Positions 12,020 to 21,987 of a stretch of 64,000 bases of DNA are shown piece by piece. How positions within the stretch are numbered: position 1 is the stretch's first letter; each line of letters begins with the position of its first letter. Source of the DNA: Kocuria turfanensis (GTDB taxonomy: Bacteria; Actinomycetota; Actinomycetes; Actinomycetales; Micrococcaceae); contig NZ_CP014480.1 in assembly GCF_001580365.1 (NCBI RefSeq), positions 3,309,981 through 3,373,980 on the forward strand, given 5' to 3'. The notes under the pieces are model-generated. The model saw nothing but the letters and a program-made list of their open reading frames with translations, was not told where the DNA came from and ran no database searches. The position numbers and the translations under genes are program-made.

Positions 12020-12766
12020 TCACTCGGCCGGCTTGAGCACGTAGCCGGCGCCGCGGACCGTGTGGATCATGGGGCTGCGGCCGGCGTCGATCTTCTTGCG
12101 CAGGTAGGAGATGTAGAGCTCCACCACGTTGGTCTGGCCGCCGAAGTCGTAGCCCCACACCTGCTCGAGGATCTGGGCCTTGCTCAGCACCCGGCGCGCG
12201 TTCTCCATCAGGCAGCGCAGCAGGTCGAACTGGGTGGCGGTCAGGGTGATCTCCTCCCCGCCGCGGTGGACCTCCCGGGTGTCCGCGTTGAGCACCAGGT
12301 CGCCGACCACGAGCTCGGCGGCGTCCGGGTGGGCGATGCCGGAGCGCTGCACCAGGCGGTGCAGGCGCAGCAGCAGCTCCTCCATGTTGAACGGCTTCGT
12401 GACGTAGTCGTCCCCGCCCGCGGCCAGGCCCGTGATCCGGTCCTCCGCGCTGTCCTTGGCAGTGAGGAACAGGGCCGGGACGGTAGGGGCGAAGGCGCGG
12501 ATCCGCTCGAGCAGCTCGACCCCGGTGCCGCCGGGCAGCATGACGTCCAGCACGAGCACGTCGGGGCGGAACCCGCGGGCCTCGGCCACCGCGGCGTCCC
12601 CGTCGTGGGCCGAGCGCACCTGCCAGCCGAGCATGGACAGCCCCATGGAGACCATCTGCGCGAGCAGCGGCTCGTCGTCGACGACGAGGGCGCGCACCGG
12701 GGTGCCGTCCGGGTGCCGCAGGCGCGGCAGGTCGACGGCGGTGGGCCGCTGCACGGGCTCGGTCAC
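12020..12766 (-). CDS. OmpR/PhoB-type response regulator
   Basis: 248 aa. The receiver domain covers about residues 25-140, with the acidic pair in VVDDEP, phosphorylation Asp74 in LVLDVMLPGG and the conserved Lys in YVTKPF. A winged-helix DNA-binding domain covers about 150-245 and ends IHTVRGAGYVLKPAE. Start: GTG at 12766, with AGGAG at 9-nt spacing. A longer in-frame reading upstream is not supported. It is the first gene of the two-gene operon with the kinase. A TACGCT box on the minus strand (12884-12889) is a candidate -10, giving a leader of about 110 nt. Confidence 0.95.
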   Translation of the reverse strand: MTEPVQRPTAVDLPRLRHPDGTPVRALVVDDEPLLAQMVSMGLSMLGWQVRSAHDGDAAVAEARGFRPDVLVLDVMLPGGTGVELLERIRAFAPTVPALFLTAKDSAEDRITGLAAGGDDYVTKPFNMEELLLRLHRLVQRSGIAHPDAAELVVGDLVLNADTREVHRGGEEITLTATQFDLLRCLMENARRVLSKAQILEQVWGYDFGGQTNVVELYISYLRKKIDAGRSPMIHTVRGAGYVLKPAE

Positions 12767-12898
12767 GGCGCTGCTCTCCTCACGGGGCGAGGCCTCGATG
12801 GGACGGGACCCACGGGACGGGTTCTCGGGGCACGGGGCTCCGCGGCCGGCGGGCGGCGGCCCGGTGGTCCGCGGAACGCCTCCAGCGTAGCTCCGCGG

Positions 12899-12924
12899 CC
12901 CCGGCGCGCCGCGGTGCGCCGGGG
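12899..12924. other. Hairpin in the divergent region between the two-component operon and the acyltransferase-like gene
   Basis: 9-bp stem CCCCGGCGC/GCGCCGGGG with an 8-nt loop. The 293-bp intergenic region 12767-13059 also holds the candidate -10 of the response regulator. I see no gene in it. Confidence 0.35.
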
Positions 12925-13059
12925 CTTCACAGGCGGGGCACAGGAACGGGATAAGGCGCCCACATCCCGGCCTGCTGGACTGGGGCCAGCGACGGGCCCC
13001 GGGCCCGGAGCCGACGGGCAGGGGGCCCGCCGGCCCACCGCGAGAGGGGAACGACTGCC

Positions 13060-14301
13060 ATGCTGCACACCCACCACCCGGCCGAGGACACCCCGGCCGG
13101 GCAGACCCCGGCCCGCGGGACCGCCCCGGCGCGGCGCACCGCACGGCGCCTGGTCGGGGTCGACGCGGCCCGCGGGATCGCCCTGCTCGGCATGATGTCG
13201 ATCCACATCCTGCCCTCCTGGGACCCGGAGACCTTCGGCGCGACCGCGCAGTGGACGGTGTTCTCCGGGCGCGCCGCGGCCCTCTTCGCCCTGCTCGCGG
13301 GAGTGGGGCTGGCGTTCACCTCCGGGGGGCGCCGCGTGCACGAGGGCCGGCGCAGGACGGGGGACCGGGTGGGGCTGCTCGTGCGGGCGCTGCTCGTCGC
13401 CGTCCTGGGCCTGCTCGTCAACCAGACCTCGCCGGCCGACCCGCCCGCCTACAACATCCTCGTCTACTACGGGGTGTTCTTCCTGCTGGCGATCCCGTTC
13501 CTGCACCTGTCCGCGCGCGCCCTGCTGGCCTGGGCCGCCGGGTTCGCGGTGCTCGGCCCCGTGCTGATCCACGCGCTGGGACCCCACCTGCCCGTGTTCG
13601 AGAGCTACAACCCCACCGTCGCCGACGCCCTCACCGCGCCGGGCACCACCCTGGCCCAGCTGCTCCTGACCGGTGCGTACCCGGCGCTGACCTACCTCGT
13701 GTACCTCCTGGCGGGTCTGGCCATCGGCCGACTGTCCCTGGCGGAGCGGCGCACCCAGCTGGGCCTGCTCGTGGGCGGCGCCGTGCTGGCGGCCGGCTCC
13801 GCGCTGGTCTCCTGGCTCCTGCTGCACCCCCTCGGCGGCATGGAGCGGCTGCTGGACGCCAGCCCGTTCCTGGGCCGGGAGGACGTCCAGGACATCCTCG
13901 TGTGGGGACCGGACCCGGTCCTGCCCACGTCCACCTGGTGGTGGCTGGCCGTCTCCGGCCCGCACACCAACACCCCGCTCGCGCTGCTGAGCGGGGTGGG
14001 CACGGGTGCCCTCGCCCTGGGCCTGTGCCTGCTCGTCGCCCGCCGGGCGGAGGCCCTGCTGCTGCCGCTGGTCGCGGCCGGCTCGATGACCCTGACCCTC
14101 TACTCGGCCCACCTGCTCGCGCTGAACCTCGAGGTGCACTACGAGCAGCCCGTCCTGTGGTTCCTCGTGCAGGCCGCGGCGGCGGTCGGGTTCGCCGTCC
14201 TGTGGCGCCGGAGCCGGGGTCAGGGCCCGCTGGAGCGGGGCGTGAGCAGGGCCTCGCACGCCGCCCGCGACCGGGTGGTCGGCGATCGCCTAAACTCGTA
14301 G
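13060..14301 (+). CDS. Polytopic membrane protein, HGSNAT/DUF418-like acyltransferase family
   Basis: 413-aa protein with about ten predicted membrane helices. The first membrane segment carries RLVGVDAARGIALLGMMSIH, the family's typical R-x-x-x-x-D-A-x-R-G motif. The C-terminal region AGSMTLTLYSAHLLALN matches the DUF418-type end. Members are thought to transfer acyl groups across the membrane to sugars or polar lipids; the substrate is not known. ATG start with a GAGAGGGGA ribosome site. It is divergent from the two-component operon. The glyA promoter (TAAACT, 14291-14296) lies over its last codons. Confidence 0.85.
   Translation: MLHTHHPAEDTPAGQTPARGTAPARRTARRLVGVDAARGIALLGMMSIHILPSWDPETFGATAQWTVFSGRAAALFALLAGVGLAFTSGGRRVHEGRRRTGDRVGLLVRALLVAVLGLLVNQTSPADPPAYNILVYYGVFFLLAIPFLHLSARALLAWAAGFAVLGPVLIHALGPHLPVFESYNPTVADALTAPGTTLAQLLLTGAYPALTYLVYLLAGLAIGRLSLAERRTQLGLLVGGAVLAAGSALVSWLLLHPLGGMERLLDASPFLGREDVQDILVWGPDPVLPTSTWWWLAVSGPHTNTPLALLSGVGTGALALGLCLLVARRAEALLLPLVAAGSMTLTLYSAHLLALNLEVHYEQPVLWFLVQAAAAVGFAVLWRRSRGQGPLERGVSRASHAARDRVVGDRLNS
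14291..14296 (+). promoter_or_regulatory. -10 box for glyA
   Basis: TAAACT overlaps the end of the upstream gene and would give a leader of about 30 nt. The palindrome GGCGATCGCC (14281-14290) abuts it, and GGCGATC recurs at 14301-14307. Confidence 0.45.
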
Positions 14302-14334
14302 GCGATCCACCCTGGTCCCCACCCGAGGAGCGGC

Positions 14335-15621
<1,287 letters not shown>

Positions 15622-15623
15622 GC

Positions 15624-16511
15624 GTGGGCGCGCGCACCCTCGACGGGCGGGCCGCCTCCGCGGCCATCAAGGCCGAGCTCGCCCAGCGCGTGGCCGCGCT
15701 GGCGGAGCGGGGCGTCACCCCGGGCCTCGGCACGGTGCTCGTGGGCGACGACCCCGCCTCCCACTCCTACGTGGGCGGCAAGCACAAGGACTGCGCCGAG
15801 GTCGGGATCTCCTCGATCCGCCGCGAGCTGCCCGCCGACGTCTCCCAGGAGGACCTCGAGGCGGTCATCGACGAGCTCAACGCGGACCCGGCCTGCACCG
15901 GCTACATCGTCCAGCTGCCGCTGCCCGGCCACCTGGACACCAACGCGATCCTCGAGCGCGTCGACCCGGCCAAGGACGCCGACGGGCTGCACCCGACCAA
16001 CCTCGGCCGGCTCGTGCTCAACGTCTCCGAGCCGATGACCTCCCCGCTGCCCTGCACGCCCAACGGCATCGTGGAGCTGCTGCGCCGCCACGACGTGGAC
16101 CTCGCCGGCCGGCACGTGCTCGTCGTCGGCCGCGGTGTGACCGTCGGGCGGCCCATGGGGCTGATCCTGACCCGCCGGGAGATCAACGCGACGGTCACCC
16201 TCGCCCACACCGGCACGGAGGACCTCGACGCGCTGCTGGCCCAGGCCGACGTCGTGGTCGCCGCCGCCGGGCGCCCGCACATGATCGGCGCGGACGCCCT
16301 CAAGGACGGGGTCGTGCTGCTCGACGTGGGGGTCTCCCGCGTGGAGGACCCGGAGACGGGGAAGAAGCGGCTCACCGGCGACATCGACCCGGCGGCCGCC
16401 GCGAAGGCCTCCTGGATCTCGCCGAACCCCGGCGGCGTCGGCCCGATGACCCGGGCCATGCTGCTGCTCAACGTCGTCGAGGCCGCCGAGCGGCACGCCG
16501 GCTCCCGCTGA
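15624..16511 (+). CDS. folD: Methylene-THF dehydrogenase / methenyl-THF cyclohydrolase
   Basis: Bifunctional NADP-dependent folate enzyme of 295 aa. The catalytic Tyr and Lys are in [14 protein letters not shown], with [12 protein letters not shown] and the nucleotide-binding [13 protein letters not shown]. The C-terminal [14 protein letters not shown] signature is present. Start: GTG at 15624, with AGGAG (inside the glyA end) at 8-nt spacing; the GTG at 15618 is too close to that site. Probably co-transcribed and translationally coupled with glyA. Confidence 0.96.
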   Translation: MGARTLDGRAASAAIKAELAQRVAALAERGVTPGLGTVLVGDDPASHSYVGGKHKDCAEVGISSIRRELPADVSQEDLEAVIDELNADPACTGYIVQLPLPGHLDTNAILERVDPAKDADGLHPTNLGRLVLNVSEPMTSPLPCTPNGIVELLRRHDVDLAGRHVLVVGRGVTVGRPMGLILTRREINATVTLAHTGTEDLDALLAQADVVVAAAGRPHMIGADALKDGVVLLDVGVSRVEDPETGKKRLTGDIDPAAAAKASWISPNPGGVGPMTRAMLLLNVVEAAERHAGSR

Positions 16512-16529
16512 GCACCGGCCCCCGGAGCG

Positions 16530-16573
16530 GGCCGCGGCGCCGGCAACGAGCGATCGTTCCCGGCGCCGCGGCC
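16530..16573 (+). terminator. Hairpin terminator after folD
   Basis: 14-bp GC stem (16530-16543 with 16560-16573). The loop itself can form a further 5-bp stem (AACGA/TCGTT). It lies 19 bp after the folD stop. Confidence 0.65.
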
Positions 16574-16650
16574 GTTCCGGGCGGACCCCCCCCGCGCCGA
16601 GGACCGGACCTGCCGGGACCGCCGGGTTCGTGGCCGGGCCGGGGATTTGA

Positions 16651-16656
16651 GACAAT
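16651..16656 (+). promoter_or_regulatory. -10 box for leaderless membrane-protein gene
   Basis: GACAAT ends 7 nt before the ATG at 16664. No Shine-Dalgarno sequence is present. Confidence 0.4.
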
Positions 16657-16663
16657 GGTGACC

Positions 16664-17191
16664 ATGCGCTCCATCGGATCCTCCGCCACGTCCAGCCCGT
16701 CCGCCCCCGGCACCGGCAGCCGCACGACCCTCTGGGGCACGGTCATCGGCCTGGCCGTGCTCGTGGTGATCTTCGTGGTGGCGCTGCTGCAGGCCGCGAA
16801 CGCCAATTCGTGGCTGGGCTGGGCGCTCGCGGGCATCGCGCTCGGGTGGCTGCTGCTCGCCACGTGGGTGGTGCTCATGGTCCGCAAGGCCGCCCGCTTC
16901 GGCCGCCGGCAGGTCGAGGAGGCCCAGGAGCAGCTGCGGGCCGGCTCCGGCCGCGCCCCCGCCGCCGCGCCGTCCGGCGCCACCCGCTCGATGCGGGACG
17001 AGAAGCTCTCGCACAGCTTCCAGATCGTGCTCGTCCAGTCGAAGGTCATCAAGCAGGAGCTCGCCGGGCTGCCGGCCGAGGGCGTGGACCGCAAGGCCCT
17101 GGACCGGGCGCTCGACACGATCGACATCACCGCCGGCAACGGGATGAGCATGCTGCGCCAGGAGCCGCTCAGCGGCACCGTCGTCGACTGA
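16664..17191 (+). CDS. Conserved hypothetical protein with two membrane helices
   Basis: About 175 aa, not recognised as a named family. A Ser/Thr/Pro-rich start is followed by two membrane helices (about residues 24-46 and 52-74). A basic/amphipathic linker with GRRQVEEAQEQL then leads to a cytoplasmic helical region with EKLSHSFQIVLVQSKVIKQE. The open frame also allows ATG at 16655, but a GACAAT box 7 nt before 16664 favours that start as leaderless. It stands alone between folD and xthA. Confidence 0.75.
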   Translation: MRSIGSSATSSPSAPGTGSRTTLWGTVIGLAVLVVIFVVALLQAANANSWLGWALAGIALGWLLLATWVVLMVRKAARFGRRQVEEAQEQLRAGSGRAPAAAPSGATRSMRDEKLSHSFQIVLVQSKVIKQELAGLPAEGVDRKALDRALDTIDITAGNGMSMLRQEPLSGTVVD

Positions 17192-17251
17192 CCCGCGACC
17201 CGCCCGTCCCCCCCCCGATCGCCCCCCGTCCCGAAGGCCAGGTGCCCCTGC

Positions 17252-18088
17252 ATGTCCCGCCCCGAGAACGTCCTGCGCGTCGCCACCGTCAACGTCAACG
17301 GCATCCGCGCCGCCTACAAGCGCGGCATGGCCGACTGGCTCGCCGGGCGCGACGTCGACATCCTGTGCCTGCAGGAGGTGCGGGCCCCGGACAAGGTCGT
17401 CCGGGAGCTGCTCGACGAGCAGACCTGGGACGTCCACCACGCCGAGGCGGCGGACAAGGGCCGGGCCGGCGTGGCGGTCGCGACCCGCCGCGACGCCCGC
17501 GCCGGGACGCTGCTGCCGGTCGCCCGCCGGGACTCCATCGGCCACGAGCACTTCGCGGCCTCGGGGCGGTGGGTCGAGACCGACCACGCCCTCGCCGACG
17601 GCAGCACGCTCACCGTGGTCTCGGCCTACGTGCACTCCGGAGAGGTCGGCACCGTGCGCCAGGACGACAAGTACCGCTTCCTCGACGTCATGACCGAGCG
17701 GCTGCCGGAGCTGGCCCGCACCCGGGAGCACGTCCTCGTGGTCGGGGACCTCAACGTGGGGCACACCGAGCTCGACATCAAGAACTGGAAGGGCAACGTC
17801 AAGAACGCCGGGTTCCTGCCCGAGGAGCGGGCCTACTTCGACCGCTTCTTCGGGGAGCACGGGTACAAGGACGTCGCCCGGGAGCTGGCCGGACCCGTCC
17901 CCGGCCCCTACACGTGGTGGTCCTACCGCGGCAAGGCCTTCGACACCGACGCCGGGTGGCGCATCGACTACCACATGGCCACCCCGGGGCTGGCGTCCGC
18001 CGCCGTCTCCGCGGTGGTCGACCGCGCCCCCAGCTACGACACCCGCTTCTCCGACCACGCGCCCGTGGTGGTCGACTACCAGCTCTGA
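17252..18088 (+). CDS. xthA: Exodeoxyribonuclease III (AP endonuclease)
   Basis: DNA base-excision repair nuclease of the EEP superfamily, 278 aa. Visible catalytic motifs are the first-strand NVNGIRAA, metal-binding Glu in [18 protein letters not shown], and the C-terminal [13 protein letters not shown] start preceded by GAAGG. It lies 62 bp upstream of trpS on the same strand. Confidence 0.94.
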   Translation: MSRPENVLRVATVNVNGIRAAYKRGMADWLAGRDVDILCLQEVRAPDKVVRELLDEQTWDVHHAEAADKGRAGVAVATRRDARAGTLLPVARRDSIGHEHFAASGRWVETDHALADGSTLTVVSAYVHSGEVGTVRQDDKYRFLDVMTERLPELARTREHVLVVGDLNVGHTELDIKNWKGNVKNAGFLPEERAYFDRFFGEHGYKDVARELAGPVPGPYTWWSYRGKAFDTDAGWRIDYHMATPGLASAAVSAVVDRAPSYDTRFSDHAPVVVDYQL

Positions 18089-18149
18089 CCCGCTCCGCCC
18101 CGCACCCCCGCGCCCACCCGGCGCCGGCCCGAACGAAGGACCCCACACC

Positions 18150-19205
18150 GTGACCGCTGACCCCGCGCCGTTCGACGTCCGATCCGCCTCCGGCAGGCCC
18201 CGTGTCGTGTCGGGGGTGCAGCCCTCGGCGGACTCCCTGCACCTGGGCAACTACGTGGGCGCGGTGCGCAACTGGGTCGACATGCAGAACGACAACGAGT
18301 GCGTGTTCTTCGTCGCGGACCTGCACGCGGTGACCACGGACCAGGACCCCGCGACGCTGGCCCAGCGCACCCGCGTCACGGCCGCCCAGTACATCGCGGC
18401 GGGCATCGACCCGGAGCGCTCCACGCTGCTCGTGCAGTCCCACGTGCCCGAGCACGCCCAGCTGGCGTGGGCGCTGAACTGCATCACCGGCTTCGGGGAG
18501 GCCTCCCGGATGACCCAGTTCAAGGACAAGTCCGCCAAGCAGGGCGCCGAGAACGCGACCGTGGGCCTGTTCGCCTACCCCGTGCTGATGGCCGCGGACA
18601 TCCTGATCTACCAGGCGCACCAGGTGCCGGTCGGCGAGGACCAGCGCCAGCACCTCGAGCTGACCCGCAACCTGGCGCAGCGCTTCAACGCCCGGTACGG
18701 CGACACCTTCGTGGTCCCGGAGGCCAAGATCCTCGCGGAGTCGGCGAAGGTCTACGACCTGCAGAACCCCACGGCCAAGATGTCCAAGTCCGCGGCCGCG
18801 GAGAACGGGCTCCTCCGGCTGCTGGACCCGGCGAAGAAGAACGCCAAGAAGATCAAGTCCGCCGTCACCGACGACGGCACCGAGATCCGCTTCGACCGCG
18901 AGGCCAAGCCCGGGATCTCGAACCTGCTCACCATCCACTCCGCGCTCACGGGCCGCCCGGTGGACGAGATCGTCGCGGAGTACGAGGGCCGGATGTACGG
19001 ACACCTCAAGGTCGGTCTGGCCGAGGTGGTCACCGAGACGCTCGAGCCCATCCGCAGCCGCGCCCTCGAGCTGCTGGACGACCCCGCCGAGCTGGACCGC
19101 ATGCTGGCCCGCGGCGCCGAGAAGGGCCGGGAGCTCAGCGTGGCGACCCTGGCCGCGGTCTACGACCGGATGGGCTTCCTGAGCCGGGCCGGGGGGCTGG
19201 GCTAG
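18150..19205 (+). CDS. trpS: Tryptophanyl-tRNA synthetase
   Basis: Class I aminoacyl-tRNA synthetase, 351 aa. The HIGH-equivalent is HLGNYVGA near residue 31 and the KMSKS loop is [10 protein letters not shown] near residue 210. [18 protein letters not shown] is typical of TrpRS. GTG start with GAAGGA at 9-nt spacing. The stop codon overlaps the -10 (TAGGCT, 19203-19208) of the next gene. Confidence 0.96.
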   Translation: MTADPAPFDVRSASGRPRVVSGVQPSADSLHLGNYVGAVRNWVDMQNDNECVFFVADLHAVTTDQDPATLAQRTRVTAAQYIAAGIDPERSTLLVQSHVPEHAQLAWALNCITGFGEASRMTQFKDKSAKQGAENATVGLFAYPVLMAADILIYQAHQVPVGEDQRQHLELTRNLAQRFNARYGDTFVVPEAKILAESAKVYDLQNPTAKMSKSAAAENGLLRLLDPAKKNAKKIKSAVTDDGTEIRFDREAKPGISNLLTIHSALTGRPVDEIVAEYEGRMYGHLKVGLAEVVTETLEPIRSRALELLDDPAELDRMLARGAEKGRELSVATLAAVYDRMGFLSRAGGLG

Positions 19206-19208
19206 GCT
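19203..19208 (+). promoter_or_regulatory. -10 box for the 2'-5' RNA ligase-like gene
   Basis: TAGGCT overlaps the trpS stop. It would give a short leader of about 20 nt carrying GAGGAG. Confidence 0.45.
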
Positions 19209-19233
19209 GGGTCCCGTCCTGTGAGGAGTTGAC

Positions 19234-19797
19234 GTGATCCCAACGCACCAGTCTCCGACCATCCGCCCCGGTCAGGTCTACGCGGGCGTGGTCATCGAGC
19301 TGCCCGAGCCCGTGGGGCGGGAGCTCCAGGACTGGCGCGCGTCCTTCGGGGACCCGGCCTCCTACGCCGTGCCGGCGCACATCACCCTGATGATCGCCCC
19401 GCAGGCGGTCCACTGGAGTGAGGTCGTCGAGCGGGTGCGGTCCGTGGCCCGGACCTGGCGGCCGTTCCACCTGGAGATCAACGGCACGGGCACGTTCCGT
19501 CCGGTGAGCCCGGTGGTCTACCTGCGCGTCCTGGAGGGCGCACAGCAGTGCCGGGCCCTGCACGAGGCCCTGCACGAGGAGCGGCTGGTCTCCGCGTCCC
19601 CCTTCGAGTTCCACCCGCACGTCACCATCGCCCAGGCCGTGGGGGAGGACGACCTCGACCGCGCCCAGGAGATGCTGCGGACCTACCGCGCCGGGTTCCT
19701 CGTGGACCGGATCGGCCTCTACGAGCTCGACGGCCACGGCGTCTGGCGGATCCGCGAGGAGTTCCCCTTCGCCGGGACCGACCGCGGCGAACGCTGA
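19234..19797 (+). CDS. 2'-5' RNA ligase / cyclic phosphodiesterase superfamily protein
   Basis: 187-aa member of the 2H phosphoesterase superfamily. The two catalytic H-x-T motifs are HITLMI (about residue 46) and HVTIAQ (about residue 129), placed symmetrically as in LigT/ThpR. The natural substrate of such bacterial proteins is usually unknown. GTG start with GAGGAG at 5-nt spacing. It lies 9 bp upstream of the YihY gene, likely in one transcript. Confidence 0.85.
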   Translation: MIPTHQSPTIRPGQVYAGVVIELPEPVGRELQDWRASFGDPASYAVPAHITLMIAPQAVHWSEVVERVRSVARTWRPFHLEINGTGTFRPVSPVVYLRVLEGAQQCRALHEALHEERLVSASPFEFHPHVTIAQAVGEDDLDRAQEMLRTYRAGFLVDRIGLYELDGHGVWRIREEFPFAGTDRGER

Positions 19798-19806
19798 CCT
19801 GCCGCC

Positions 19807-20928
19807 ATGAGCACCCGCACGGGACCCCGCACGGGACCCCGTACGGGCCCGGCACCGGAGATGCCGCCCCGGGCGGTGGACCGGCACGGGCTGCGCCGGG
19901 AGGCGCTGCGCCAGCAGGCGCTGCTGCGCGAGCGGCGCGCCGCCGGCGCCGGGCCCGCGGCGCTGGCGGGATCCGCGCTCGCGGTCGTGCTCTCCCGCTT
20001 CTTCACGCGCCTGCCGGTGCGCGTGGTGATGCACTACCTCTTCCACGGCGGCCCGCTCATGGCGGCCGGGCTGTCCTTCGTGCTGATCTTCGCGTCCACC
20101 TCCCTGCTGGTCGGCGGTTTCGCCACGATGGGCCTCCTGCTGGGCAACGACCCCGAGGTCCGCGACGCCGTGGTGCGCGCCGTCACCGAGCGCGTGCCGG
20201 GACTGCTCGACACCGGCGCCGGGGGAGTGGTCCCCCTCGACCTGCTGGAGGACACCCGCCCCTTCACCCTGGCCACGGTGATCGGCGCCGCCGTGCTGCT
20301 CTTCTCGGGCTGGCGCTGGGTCTCCGGGGTGCGCCTGGCGTTCCGCCGGATCTTCGAGGTGCCCCCGGCGCAGGGCATGCCCATCGCGGCCGTGCCGCGC
20401 GACCTCCTGGGCCTGCTCGTGCTCGGCGTGCTGCTGGCGCTGTCGGCCGTGGCCAACGGCGCCGCCTCGGGGCTCCTGGGCTTCCTGCTCGACACCGCCG
20501 GCGAGCTGGGCTGGGGCCGGGGGCCCGAGTGGCTGCGCACCGGGCTGACCTGGGCGCTGAGCACCCTCCTCGTGGTGGTCCTGGACGCCCTGTTCGCCCT
20601 CGAGCTCGTGCGCGGCGTGGCCGGACTGCGGCTGACCCGCCGGGCCCTGCTCACCACGGTGCTCGCCGCGGCGGCCGGCAACTTCGCCCTGCGCTACGCC
20701 GGGGGGTCCCTCATCTCCGGGGCCACCGCGAACCCCTATCTGCTGTCCGTGGCGCTGGTGGTGGGGGTGCTCGTGTGGTTCTACCTGTTCAGCCAGGTCC
20801 TGCTCTTCTCCGCCGCGCTCGGGGCGATCGTGCAGGCGGACCAGCACGGCGGCCGGGTGCACCCCGCGGGGGAGGCCGTGGCCGTCACCGTGCTGCCGAT
20901 GAGCTCGGTGCCCGCTCCCGCCCGCTGA
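19807..20928 (+). CDS. YihY/BrkB family integral membrane protein
   Basis: 373 aa with about six membrane helices in the YihY (formerly ribonuclease BN) pattern. It shows HYLFHGGPLMAAGLSF near residue 77, where the family normally has A-A-x-x-Y-x-x-L-x-S-x-x-P, and NPYLLSVALVVGVLVWFYLFSQVLLFSAALGA near the C-terminus (cited in part: NPYLLSV and WFYLFSQV). The N-terminus repeats TGPR through a 12-bp tandem DNA repeat at about 19815-19850. The role is uncertain (cell-envelope or transport). It is convergent with sdhB. Confidence 0.82.
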   Translation: MSTRTGPRTGPRTGPAPEMPPRAVDRHGLRREALRQQALLRERRAAGAGPAALAGSALAVVLSRFFTRLPVRVVMHYLFHGGPLMAAGLSFVLIFASTSLLVGGFATMGLLLGNDPEVRDAVVRAVTERVPGLLDTGAGGVVPLDLLEDTRPFTLATVIGAAVLLFSGWRWVSGVRLAFRRIFEVPPAQGMPIAAVPRDLLGLLVLGVLLALSAVANGAASGLLGFLLDTAGELGWGRGPEWLRTGLTWALSTLLVVVLDALFALELVRGVAGLRLTRRALLTTVLAAAAGNFALRYAGGSLISGATANPYLLSVALVVGVLVWFYLFSQVLLFSAALGAIVQADQHGGRVHPAGEAVAVTVLPMSSVPAPAR

Positions 20929-20989
20929 CCCCCCCCGCGGGGCGCCCGCCCGGCCGGCCGGGATGTCGCCCGGAGCCGCCACGGTGACG

Positions 20990-21987
20990 TCAGGGTGACG
21001 CCTGGGTGGGGTCCTGCGGCAACGACGACGGCGGCCCGCGTTCTTGACCTCGGAGATGGCCTTGGTGACCTGGATGCCGCGCGGGCAGGCCTCGGTGCAG
21101 TTGAAGGTCGTGCGGCAGCGCCACACGCCCTCCTTGTCGTTGAGGATCTCCAGGCGCAGGTCCCCGGCGTCGTCGCGGGAGTCGAAGATGAACCGGTGCG
21201 CGTTGACGATCGCGGCCGGACCGAAGTACTGGCCGTCGGTCCAGAACACCGGGCAGGAGGACGTGCACGCGGCGCAGAGGATGCACTTGGTGGTGTCGTC
21301 GAAGCGCGCCCGGTCCTCCGGGGACTGGTAGCGCTCCATGGTCGGCTCGTTGCCGCCGGCCACGAGGAAGGGCATGATCTCGCGGTAGGACTGGAAGAAC
21401 GGCTCCATGTCCACGATCAGGTCCTTCTCGCACGGCAGGCCCTTGATGGGCTCCACGGTGACGGGCTTGGACAGGTCCAGGTCCTTGAGCAGCACCTTGC
21501 AGGCGAGGCGGTTCTGACCGTTGATGCGCATGGCGTCGGAGCCGCACACGCCGTGGGCGCAGGAGCGGCGGAAGGACAGCGAGCCGTCGATCTCCCACTT
21601 GACCTTGTGCAGGGCGTCCAGCACGCGGTCGGTGCCGTACATGGTGAGCTTGAACTCGTCCCAGCGCACCTCGTCGGAGAGCTCGGGGTTGTAGCGGCGG
21701 ATCCGCAGGGTGAGGTCGAACGTGGGGATCTCCTGGTTGCCCTGCTGCTCCTCGGGCAGGTTCACCTGCGAGGCGGGCTCACCGCCCTCGGCGTTCTCGG
21801 CGGCGGGGTCCACGGCCGGGACCTCGGCCTCGTTGCGCTCGTCGACGGACCCGGCGTCCGCGTCGGTCTTGTAGCCCGCGCGGTCGTCCTGGTCGTGGCC
21901 CGGCGCGTGGCCGTGCTCGGGAGCCCGGTCCTGCGGGTCGTCGTTGCGCCCGTCCTCGGGGCGGTCGGGAGTGTGTGCGGTGGACAT
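20990..21987 (-). CDS. sdhB: Succinate dehydrogenase iron-sulfur subunit with disrupted 3' end
   Basis: Electron-transfer subunit of complex II. All cluster ligands are visible: [2Fe-2S] in SCAHGVCGSDAM plus the later Cys, [4Fe-4S] in CILCAACTSSCP, and [3Fe-4S] in CRTTFNCTEACPRG. After TKAISEVKNA (about 21038) the normal stop is missing and the frame stays open for another 1.9 kb, antisense to two real genes. One extra G in the GGG run (plus 21035-21037) would give a stop at 20990 within 16 codons; those coordinates are used here. The N-terminus carries an unusual acidic/His-rich extension of about 88 residues. The start is firm because its ATG overlaps the sdhA stop (TGATG). Confidence 0.8.

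Noticed and set aside
14281..14334. Possible folate riboswitch before glyA
   Set aside because: The leader from the TAAACT box to the ATG is only about 30 nt and lacks room for a THF aptamer. The palindrome GGCGATCGCC is probably incidental.
19135..20989. Continuation of the sdhB frame as a 950-aa protein
   Set aside because: The added part has shadow composition and lies antisense to two well-supported genes. It is treated as the result of a lost stop.
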